Shown piece after piece: positions 1 through 6,042 of a DNA stretch of 14,116 nt. The stretch is from positions 1-14,116 of the forward strand of contig JAEWPQ010000069.1 in assembly GCA_023460575.1 (NCBI GenBank). The letters are read 5' to 3'. The translations under genes and the position numbers were made by a program. This DNA comes from Bacillota bacterium (lineage in GTDB: Bacteria; Bacillota; Clostridia; Lachnospirales; Lachnospiraceae). The stretch's first letter is position 1. The number at the start of each line of letters is the position of its first letter. The notes below the pieces were generated by a model, which was given only the letters and a program-made list of their open reading frames with translations, was not told the DNA's origin and did no database searches.

Positions 1-462
1 AGAAGAAGCTTTATGGAAACAGCACAAAAAAGACTGCTGGATATAAAAGAGTACGGTCAGACAGCGGCGTTTCTTATGATTGATATTGACCGGTTTAAAA
101 CCATCAACGATACCTTCGGTCATAACATGGGAGACCGGGCAATCTGTCTTGTAACAGAAGAATGCCAGAAACTCATCAAAGGCCAGGATTTACTGGGGCG
201 AATCGGTGGGGAGGAATTTGCAGCACTGATTCTGGATTTTGATGAAACGCAAATTGTACGTAAAGCTGAAAATTTATGCAGAAGCGTTGAGGAGTTGGAA
301 TTTTATGCAGAAAATCAGGAAAGTATTCCACTTCACATCAGCATTGGTGTTACCTTCTTCCACCTTGAGACAGACACTCTGGAGAGTCTGATGGAACGTT
401 CCGACATCGCTCTTTATCAGGCGAAGAATGCGGGACGAAACAGAATATCCGTGATTTACTGA
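1..462 (+). CDS. GGDEF-domain protein (probable diguanylate cyclase), C-terminal part
   Basis: This is the 3' end of a gene entering from the left. The frame is open to the window edge, where the codons read RRSF directly before the first ATG at 13. That matches the NRRxF block that opens GGDEF domains, so the ATG at 13 is internal. GGDEF domains condense two GTP into cyclic di-GMP. Counting from the ATG at 13, the metal-binding IDIDRFKTIND block is near residues 23-33, FGHxxGD near 35-41, and the active-site loop is GGEEF at 65-69. The inhibitory I-site, normally RxxD five residues before the motif, reads KGQD, so product inhibition may be weak or absent (inference). The C-terminal block ALYQAKNAGRNR is typical and completes the domain. 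Any sensor domains lie outside the window. The gene converges on the beta-glucoside operon. Confidence 0.9.
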   Translation, partial: RRSFMETAQKRLLDIKEYGQTAAFLMIDIDRFKTINDTFGHNMGDRAICLVTEECQKLIKGQDLLGRIGGEEFAALILDFDETQIVRKAENLCRSVEELEFYAENQESIPLHISIGVTFFHLETDTLESLMERSDIALYQAKNAGRNRISVIY

Positions 463-465
463 AGA

Positions 466-510
466 AAAAATCGTGCCTGGGTTAACTTACTGCCCAGGCA
501 CAGTTTTTTA
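466..510. terminator. Bidirectional intrinsic terminator between convergent genes
   Basis: A perfect 9-bp stem, GTGCCTGGG (473-481) with CCCAGGCAC (493-501), closes an 11-nt loop. It is followed by TTTTTT on the plus strand (504-509) and is preceded by AAAAAA (466-471 region), which gives a U-tract on the minus strand. It can therefore stop both the GGDEF transcript and the leftward beta-glucoside operon. The right-hand T-run overlaps the TAA stop of the glucosidase gene. Confidence 0.9.
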
Positions 511-1932
511 TTCCAGAGAAGCTCCGTTGGTCTCTATCACCTTCTGATACCAGTAAAATGATTTCTTTCTGCTGCGTTTTAAGGTTCCATTTCCTTCATT
601 ATCCTTATCCACATAGATAAAACCATATCGTTTTTTCATCTCTCCCGTAGAAGCACTTACCAGATCGATGCAGCCCCACGGAGTGTATCCAAGTAAGTCC
701 ACCCCATCAATATCCACCGCATCGATCATGGCTTTAATATGATCTCTTAAATATTCAATGCGGTAATCATCGGACACAGTCCCGTCGGCCTCCATCACAT
801 CAGCAGCTCCCAGCCCGTTCTCCACGATAAAAAGCGGCTTCTGGTAACGGTCATACAGCGTATTAAGCGTAATGCGCAGTCCCAGAGGGTCAATCTGCCA
901 TCCCCAGTCAGAAGCCTTCAGATACGGATTTTTAATGCTCTTCATCACATTTCCTGCCGTGGACTTCTTTAAGACATCCGGGTCAGCGGATGCACAGCGG
1001 GAGGAATAGTAGCTGAATGAAATATAATCAACGGTATTCTCTCTTAATATGCGGTAATCTTCCTCTTCTGCATTCAGGGTAATTCCTTCCCTTTCAAAGA
1101 ATTTCTTTGCATAGGCAGGATACTGGCCTCTGGCCTGAACGTCGATAAAGAAATAGTTGTCCCGGTCCTTCTCCATCGCTTTCCATACATCATCAGGGCT
1201 GCAGCTGTAGGGATAAAAGTTCCCGGCTGCAAGCATACAGCCAACCCTGTATTCCGGATCCGTCTCATGGGCAAGTCTGGTTGCAATGGCTGATGCCACC
1301 AGTTCGTTATGTGCGGCCTGATATTTGACCTGGACCGGGTTCTCCCCTTCCTCAAAGAGTATTCCCGCCCCCATAAATGGCAGATGCAAAAGCATATTGA
1401 TCTCATTGAAGGTAATCCAGTACTTGACTTTTCCTTTAAATCTGCCAAAAACCGCATCGCAGTAACGGACAAAGCAGTCAATCAGCTTACGGTTCTTCCA
1501 GGAACCATACTTTTCTGCCAGAGCCAGCGGCACATCAAAATGGCAGATGGTGATAACCGGTTCGATGTTATATTTTAAAAGTTCATCAATGACTTCTTCA
1601 TAAAATTTAAGACCTTCCTCATTGGGTGCCTCCTCTTCCCCCGTGGGAAAAATCCTGGACCAGGAAAGAGAAAAACGATAACATTTAAAGCCCATCTCTG
1701 CAAAAAGGGCAATGTCTTCCTTATAGTGATGATACATGTCAATGGCTTCTCTTGATGGGTAATAGGAGTCATCAGGCAGATTTTTATAATCCATATCTCC
1801 AAGCATGACAGGGAAACGTTTTTCACCCCACGGCACTACATCCACAGTTCCCATGCCTTTGCCGCCTTCTAAACAGCCTCCCTCACACTGGTTGGCTGCT
1901 GTTGCGCCTCCCCACAAAAAATCTTTTCTCAT
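508..1932 (-). CDS. bglA: 6-phospho-beta-glucosidase, glycoside hydrolase family 1
   Basis: This 474-residue cytoplasmic enzyme hydrolyses the 6-phospho-beta-glucosides delivered by the PTS permease encoded just upstream, releasing glucose 6-phosphate. GH1 hallmarks appear in order: N-terminal FLWGGATAANQCEG (5-18), YRFSLSWSRIFP (85-96), the acid/base glutamate in TFNEIN (E177), and the nucleophile in FIVENG (E371). Near the C-terminus the phosphate-binding loop SASTGEMKKRYG (426-437) is present. Ala427 occupies the place of the tryptophan of LacG-type 6-phospho-beta-galactosidases, which favours gluco substrates. Length is normal and no signal peptide is seen. An AAAGGA site precedes the ATG, and the gene starts 30 nt after the PTS stop, as last gene of the operon. 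The symbol is family-level; substrate preference among cellobiose-P, arbutin-P or salicin-P cannot be read here. Confidence 0.95.
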   Translation of the reverse strand: MRKDFLWGGATAANQCEGGCLEGGKGMGTVDVVPWGEKRFPVMLGDMDYKNLPDDSYYPSREAIDMYHHYKEDIALFAEMGFKCYRFSLSWSRIFPTGEEEAPNEEGLKFYEEVIDELLKYNIEPVITICHFDVPLALAEKYGSWKNRKLIDCFVRYCDAVFGRFKGKVKYWITFNEINMLLHLPFMGAGILFEEGENPVQVKYQAAHNELVASAIATRLAHETDPEYRVGCMLAAGNFYPYSCSPDDVWKAMEKDRDNYFFIDVQARGQYPAYAKKFFEREGITLNAEEEDYRILRENTVDYISFSYYSSRCASADPDVLKKSTAGNVMKSIKNPYLKASDWGWQIDPLGLRITLNTLYDRYQKPLFIVENGLGAADVMEADGTVSDDYRIEYLRDHIKAMIDAVDIDGVDLLGYTPWGCIDLVSASTGEMKKRYGFIYVDKDNEGNGTLKRSRKKSFYWYQKVIETNGASLE

Positions 1933-1962
1933 CGCTTATACCATTCCTTTCTTTCTGATAAA

Positions 1963-3408
1963 TTACAGTACTTGTGTTTCTCCCTTCTTTGTTTCCTCAT
2001 CCCGGTAAATGATAAAGCAGGCTGCAAATGCGATCAGTGACGCAACGACCACACCGGCTGTCACCCAAGGAATACTGGATGTATCATTGTTTGCAGGGTT
2101 GATAAAGGTAGGGAACCCAAAAATTCCCAGCGCGCCTGACATATACTTCTTTACATTCCCTGCTCCAATGATGGCACCGCCGATGGAGGCAGCCACACAG
2201 GAAATAATAAATGGCTTTTTCTTCGGCAGGGAAATTCCATAAATAGCCGGCTCCGTCACACCAAAGAGACCTGAGATCGTTGCCGGAATACAAAGACTCT
2301 TTAAAGTCTTATCCTTTGTCTTAAGCATAACCGCTGCAACAACTGCAGTCTGTGCAAAAGAAGCTGCAAAATAGGGCTGCATGAAGCTGTCGAATCCCTG
2401 CATATTAAGGTTCATGATATAGACCGGAACCAGTCCCCAATGGAGGCCGAAAATTACAAGAACCTGCCAGAACGCCCCAACAATTGCACCTTCTAATACA
2501 GGGCTTGCATTATAGGCAGCCTGGGTAAGGTAGCCAATAACTGCAGCAATTGAGTTAGCCAGCGGACCAACCACAACAAAGGTTAACGGTGCGGCAATCA
2601 TCAAAGTCAGAGTCGGAACCAGGAAGTTCTTTATTACATCCGGTATCACCCGTTTCCAGAACTTCTCGATCTTGGAGGCCACATAGACCGCAAGAATGAT
2701 CGGCACTACGGAAGACGGATAACCGCTTTTTGGCATAATAACAGGAATCTTCATGAAAGTAGCATAAATATTGGATTCAAACATGGTTCCTGCAAACAAT
2801 ACTTCCATAACGTCCTTAGAAGTAAGGGCCACTACTTTAGGATAAACCAGAGCGCAGCCAAGTGCAATACCCGTAAATGGATTTAAACCAAACTTTTTTG
2901 AAGCGGTATATCCCAAAATTACCGGAAGGTAGTAAAAGAAGCCGTCCGCCACTGCATAAAGAAGCTGATACGTTCCGCTTTCCGCAGTAAGCACTCCGGT
3001 AAACGTAAGAATTGCCAGTATTCCTTTAATAAGTCCGGTTGCACAAAATACACCCAATATGGGCTGGAAAACCCCGGATATGGTATCGATCAGGGCTGAG
3101 AAGAGTTTCTGGCGCTTTTCCGGCTTTTCTCCGTCTGCTTCCTGGGGCTCTTCCCCGAATCCGCCAATTTTACAGACTACCTCATAAACATCCGGTACAT
3201 GATTGCCGATGACGACCTGATACTGTCCCCCGCTTTTCATGACTGTCACAATCCCATCGGTGTTTTTTAAGATCTCAGTATTTGCCTTTGATTCATCCCT
3301 TAATTTGAAACGCAGTCTGGTAATGCAATGGGTCAGACTGATAACATTGGATTTTCCTCCAACGTTCTGAATAATGATTCTTGCTAATCCATCGTACTTG
3401 CTTGCCAT
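1963..3408 (-). CDS. bglP: PTS beta-glucoside-specific EIIBC permease
   Basis: This 481-residue inner-membrane PTS permease imports and phosphorylates beta-glucosides. The EIIB domain is at residues 1-80, with the phosphocysteine in THCITRLRFKL (C28). A charged linker at 85-100 leads to an EIIC domain of about ten membrane segments (105-468), with the conserved GLHWG (321-325) and the substrate-loop motif GVTEPAIYG (383-391). It ends soon after the last membrane helix, so the EIIA domain that makes E. coli BglF about 625 residues long is missing, and a separate glucose-type EIIA must supply phosphate. AAGGAG lies about 10 nt before the ATG. The gene sits between the esterase (42-nt gap) and the phospho-glucosidase (30-nt gap). 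In this family EIIB also controls the BglG/LicT antiterminator, which fits the RAT-like leader upstream. Confidence 0.93.
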   Translation of the reverse strand: MASKYDGLARIIIQNVGGKSNVISLTHCITRLRFKLRDESKANTEILKNTDGIVTVMKSGGQYQVVIGNHVPDVYEVVCKIGGFGEEPQEADGEKPEKRQKLFSALIDTISGVFQPILGVFCATGLIKGILAILTFTGVLTAESGTYQLLYAVADGFFYYLPVILGYTASKKFGLNPFTGIALGCALVYPKVVALTSKDVMEVLFAGTMFESNIYATFMKIPVIMPKSGYPSSVVPIILAVYVASKIEKFWKRVIPDVIKNFLVPTLTLMIAAPLTFVVVGPLANSIAAVIGYLTQAAYNASPVLEGAIVGAFWQVLVIFGLHWGLVPVYIMNLNMQGFDSFMQPYFAASFAQTAVVAAVMLKTKDKTLKSLCIPATISGLFGVTEPAIYGISLPKKKPFIISCVAASIGGAIIGAGNVKKYMSGALGIFGFPTFINPANNDTSSIPWVTAGVVVASLIAFAACFIIYRDEETKKGETQVL

Positions 3409-3450
3409 ATGTTTCCTTCTCCTTTTTTATATTTCAGCAAGGTTTCATCC

Positions 3451-4722
3451 TTACTGTTTTTTCTGACTGTAAACCCAGTCCATGATTTCTCTGCTTCGGA
3501 ATGCAGGAACCCAGGAACTATGGTATATCATCTGCCCCGCCTGTTTCATTTCTTCATCGCTATACATTGTGATCTTATTATTTTTTGCCCCCTGATCCTT
3601 TAAAACCTGATATAAAATTTTGGTTGTATAGCTGGTGCATACCGGATCATTCTCCGCCTGGACAAACCACATGGGGACACCGGTTATATTATAATGACTC
3701 ATTAAATCAGAGATATCCCGGTAACACTTCTGATAATCCTGATCGTCCAGTGCCAGACTGCCGTTAAATTTATAGGCGAGCCCATAAGTCTGGGAAATGG
3801 GAATTAATGTGTCCTTCGCGCAAATGGGAAGGGCTGCTGCGAAAAAGTCCGGATACTGCATGACAAATCGCAGCACTGCTCCTCCTCCGGACGATGCTCC
3901 GCTGATATAAACCCGCCTTGAGTCGACCTTTCCTTTATTAATCAAATCCTGAATGAATTCATGAATTACCAAATTATAATCCTGCATCATCTTAAGCTGG
4001 TCCGGTTTATCCGATATTCCAAAGCTGTAGTTTTCCGGGAACTGAAAAGAAAGAACTGCGGTCTGATATCCTTCTTCTATCCATGAAACTGCTCCCCTGT
4101 TATTTAAAATATTGGCTCCTTCAAAGGATGTTGCAAGGACTTCTCCGCCCCCGTGCTCCCACAGCATAAGAGGTACTTTTGATGAACCGGCTGGCATATA
4201 AAGCCAATACGGCAGTTCAATACCGTTGCTCCCTGTAAACGTACCTTTCACAAAATCATCAACGGTTCTTGTCTTTACCAGGCAGGTATCCCCTTTTTTT
4301 AAATCCAGCGCATCTACTGTGCTGTCAACTGCGAAGTCATAATGTGTGGACTGCATCTCTTCATTGTATACTGTTTTTCCAAGATACCGAAACGAATCCA
4401 TATATAGCTTTACATTGTTCCTCATGATTTTTATGTCATTTACTTTATAACTGTCACTTCCGATTGTTATTCTGAAATCCTCTGGCTCAATGCTTCCAAG
4501 TTCTCTTATATCCTTCAGCAGATAGGTAATGGACTCTACCTCCTGACCATCATCTCCTACGTACGTATGAAGAGTGACGTTCTCTACAGTAACCCCCTGA
4601 CCGCGGCCTGTGCTGGCTGCCGTTACAGTTTCTGCCTTTGCCTGTGCGGTGAATGCCGTATTGCCAAACAGCAGCGCCATAGACAGAAGCAGACAGCTTT
4701 TACTACATTTAACCTTTTTCAT
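3451..4722 (-). CDS. Secreted alpha/beta-hydrolase esterase with N-terminal Ig-like domain (EstA-like)
   Basis: This 423-residue predicted exported esterase is the first gene of the beta-glucoside operon. A typical signal peptide (basic KKVKCSKSC, hydrophobic LLLSMALLFG, probable cleavage after AKA at 28-30) has no lipobox. Residues 40-155 look like the beta-rich Ig-like domain of EstA-type esterases, with the alpha/beta-hydrolase fold from about 165. Visible catalytic features are the oxyanion HGGG (190-193), nucleophile elbow GASSG with S277, END with D359, and H401 in YHSSW. AAGGAGG lies 6 nt before the ATG. The RAT-like element and terminator lie directly upstream, and 42 nt separates it from the PTS gene. 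It may remove acyl groups from plant glycosides before uptake (inference). A prolyl-oligopeptidase-like peptidase is the main alternative. Family confidence is good, substrate unknown. Confidence 0.82.
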   Translation of the reverse strand: MKKVKCSKSCLLLSMALLFGNTAFTAQAKAETVTAASTGRGQGVTVENVTLHTYVGDDGQEVESITYLLKDIRELGSIEPEDFRITIGSDSYKVNDIKIMRNNVKLYMDSFRYLGKTVYNEEMQSTHYDFAVDSTVDALDLKKGDTCLVKTRTVDDFVKGTFTGSNGIELPYWLYMPAGSSKVPLMLWEHGGGEVLATSFEGANILNNRGAVSWIEEGYQTAVLSFQFPENYSFGISDKPDQLKMMQDYNLVIHEFIQDLINKGKVDSRRVYISGASSGGGAVLRFVMQYPDFFAAALPICAKDTLIPISQTYGLAYKFNGSLALDDQDYQKCYRDISDLMSHYNITGVPMWFVQAENDPVCTSYTTKILYQVLKDQGAKNNKITMYSDEEMKQAGQMIYHSSWVPAFRSREIMDWVYSQKKQ

Positions 4723-4760
4723 GTTTTTCCTCCTTAATTATAAAAGCATGTATAATCCCC

Positions 4761-4824
4761 ATAAAAACAAAAAGACTGATCATACCTACACTTTGCTTAA
4801 GCAAACATGTAAATATCACCAGTC
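4761..4824 (-). terminator. Strong intrinsic terminator in the beta-glucoside operon leader
   Basis: On the minus strand the 5' arm (4824-4801) and 3' arm (4796-4774) form about 23 base pairs with one G-G mismatch, one bulged G and a few G-U pairs. They close a TTAA loop (4800-4797) and are followed by TTTTTGTTTTTAT (4773-4761). It lies between the promoter and the esterase gene, so it would stop transcription before the first gene unless relieved. It can also stop read-through from the shikimate dehydrogenase gene, which has no evident terminator of its own. Confidence 0.88.
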
Positions 4825-4855
4825 ATGCCTGTATCTGCTGATACAGTAACACCCA
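4819..4855 (-). promoter_or_regulatory. RAT-like ribonucleic antiterminator (BglG/LicT family target)
   Basis: Read on the minus strand, the element has the two conserved halves of RAT sequences: TGTTACTG (4851-4844), preceded by GGG, and CAGGCATGACT (4831-4821). SacB-type RATs read GTTACTG and CAGGCAAGACC. The halves are joined by an apical stem, CTGTATC and GATACAG around AGCA, longer than in classical RATs. The last bases, GACTGG (4824-4819), are also the start of the terminator's 5' arm. This overlap lets a bound BglG/LicT protein stabilise the RAT and block the terminator. The next genes encode a beta-glucoside PTS and phospho-glucosidase, the classical targets. The bottom of the stem is imperfect compared with the consensus. 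Confidence 0.78.
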
Positions 4856-4873
4856 GTTATTCATTTTTTATCT

Positions 4874-4901
4874 AATATAACAATCACCCTTTAATTGCTA
4901 A
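4874..4901 (-). promoter_or_regulatory. Candidate promoter of the esterase-PTS-glucosidase operon
   Basis: On the minus strand a -35 of TTAGCA (4901-4896) is followed after 16 bases by a -10 of TATATT (4879-4874). Transcription would start near 4867, about a dozen bases before the RAT-like element, which is the usual arrangement. The -35 is a weak match and the region is very AT-rich, so the exact site is uncertain. Confidence 0.45.
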
Positions 4902-4953
4902 GTAAATATTACCATATTTTTCCATATGTGTAAAGACTTTTTGTGTATTTTTA

Positions 4954-5823
4954 TCAACTAAAAAGCAGGCTCTTTACCCCTTCCACAGGCATCTCCTGTC
5001 CTGTATAGAGCTTAAAGGCTGCAGCTCCCTGCCAGACAAGCATGCCCTGCCCATTGATACAGATACAGCCTGCTTCTTTGGCTTCTCTCAGCATCTTTGT
5101 CTCCTTGGGATTATAAACCGCATCTGTCACAACCAGACCGGGGCGGAACATGGTTACATCTTTTACCACACTTTCGTTATCCATAGGTTTCATGCCTACG
5201 ATGGTTGCATTGGCGAAAATGTCACTGGTTTTCATTTCTTCTCTCATCTTTTCCATATCTGTAATGTCAAATACATTCACGATACAGCCCGGCTTTTCCT
5301 GTCTGATCTTCTCAGCCGTCTCCAGGGTCCTCTCAAAAAATGCGTCTTTAATATTGAAAATTGAAATTTCTCTTGCTCCTTCTAACGCGCACTGCACCTG
5401 TATTGCTGTCGCTGCACCGCCTCCGCCGCATATGGTGATCTTTTTCTCCTTAATTTCAACACCATGATCCCTTAAGTTATCCACGAATCCCTGCCCATCT
5501 GTCATATGTCCGGTGAGCTTTCCGTTTTCATTCACAATGGTGTTGACCGCACCTGTAATGCGGGCTGCATCTGACAGTTCATCCATGTATTTGAGCGCTT
5601 CTGTCTTACAGGGCATGGTCACGTTGCAGCCTCTCATACCCAGGGTTTTTACGGCTTCAATCGCCTTTTCCACCTCTTCTACGGTGACATCAAAAGCGAG
5701 GTATGCATAATCCAGTCCCAGCTTTTCAAAGCTGTAATTATACATGGCGGGGGAACCGGAATGTCCTACCGGTGATCCAATCAGTGCCATTAAACCTGTT
5801 CTTCCAGAAATTCTCTTTTCCAT
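4954..5823 (-). CDS. aroE: Quinate/shikimate dehydrogenase, YdiB type
   Basis: This 289-residue cytoplasmic oxidoreductase interconverts 3-dehydroshikimate and shikimate, and in YdiB relatives also quinate. Substrate-site serines are in GHSGSP (S22, S24). The catalytic pair is K73 in NVTMPCK and D109 in TDGQGF, and the nucleotide loop is GGGGAATA (133-140). The stretch FNIKDAFFERTLE (156-168) matches the YdiB signature; D160 sits where an acidic residue lets YdiB accept NAD(H). NGQGMLVWQGAAAF is near the C-terminus. The frame stays open upstream to a GTG at 5922. The ATG at 5823 is preferred: GAGGAG (5836-5831) lies 7 nt before it, the length matches YdiB (about 288), and a good promoter lies inside the extension. 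It is transcribed alone, away from other aromatic-pathway genes, so a catabolic quinate/shikimate role is possible. Confidence 0.92.
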   Translation of the reverse strand: MEKRISGRTGLMALIGSPVGHSGSPAMYNYSFEKLGLDYAYLAFDVTVEEVEKAIEAVKTLGMRGCNVTMPCKTEALKYMDELSDAARITGAVNTIVNENGKLTGHMTDGQGFVDNLRDHGVEIKEKKITICGGGGAATAIQVQCALEGAREISIFNIKDAFFERTLETAEKIRQEKPGCIVNVFDITDMEKMREEMKTSDIFANATIVGMKPMDNESVVKDVTMFRPGLVVTDAVYNPKETKMLREAKEAGCICINGQGMLVWQGAAAFKLYTGQEMPVEGVKSLLFS

Positions 5824-5867
5824 ATTTGTTCTCCTCATTATCAGATCGTTAAGCTTCTTTAACCGAT

Positions 5868-5897
5868 AACATAACATTTCTTTTACCAGGTTGTCAA
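5868..5897 (-). promoter_or_regulatory. Promoter of the quinate/shikimate dehydrogenase gene
   Basis: A perfect -35 TTGACA (5897-5892, minus strand) is followed after 18 bases by TATGTT (5873-5868). Start of transcription would be near 5861, giving an untranslated leader of about 38 nt with GAGGAG just before the ATG at 5823. Its position argues against the longer GTG-initiated frame. Confidence 0.65.
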
Positions 5898-5985
5898 CAT
5901 CTAACCATTGCATATCCCCCACTTAGACCTCATTTTTTACATTGATGCCAGCTTCTCTATTCCCTTTTGCAGATCCGGGATCACA

Positions 5986-6028
5986 ACAAAAAATGCAGCC
6001 TCCGCTGAAATATCCCGCAGTGACTGCA
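5986..6028 (-). terminator. Intrinsic terminator downstream of the GH95 gene
   Basis: On the minus strand, 15 nt after the GH95 stop, TGCAGTC (6028-6022) pairs with GGCTGCA (6000-5994), seven pairs with one G-U. An inner CTGC/GCGG helix follows across an A-A mismatch, and the loop is 11 nt. TTTTTT (5993-5988) then TGTTGT follows. The stretch from here to the dehydrogenase promoter holds no gene that can be supported. Confidence 0.7.
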
Positions 6029-6042
6029 CCTCATTTATAACT

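Noticed and set aside
1074..1481. Open frames of 60-135 codons overlapping the glucosidase, PTS and GH95 genes in other frames.
   Set aside because: They are shadows of strongly conserved genes, lack ribosome binding sites and show no recognisable protein motifs.
4792..4805. Perfect palindrome TTTGCTTAAGCAAA as a possible operator.
   Set aside because: It is the tip of the long terminator hairpin in the beta-glucoside leader, which explains the symmetry.
4902..4953. AT-rich hairpin CATAT/ATATG after the shikimate dehydrogenase stop as its terminator.
   Set aside because: It has only five A-T-rich pairs and no T-run follows; the strong leader terminator at 4761-4824 is the better candidate.
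5937..6035. Minus-strand reading frame of about 31 codons (EVQSLRDISAEAAFF... ending at TAA) after the GH95 gene, resembling a protein tail.
   Set aside because: It has no start or ribosome site, overlaps a good terminator hairpin, and matches no family I recognise; a gene fossil is possible but cannot be supported.
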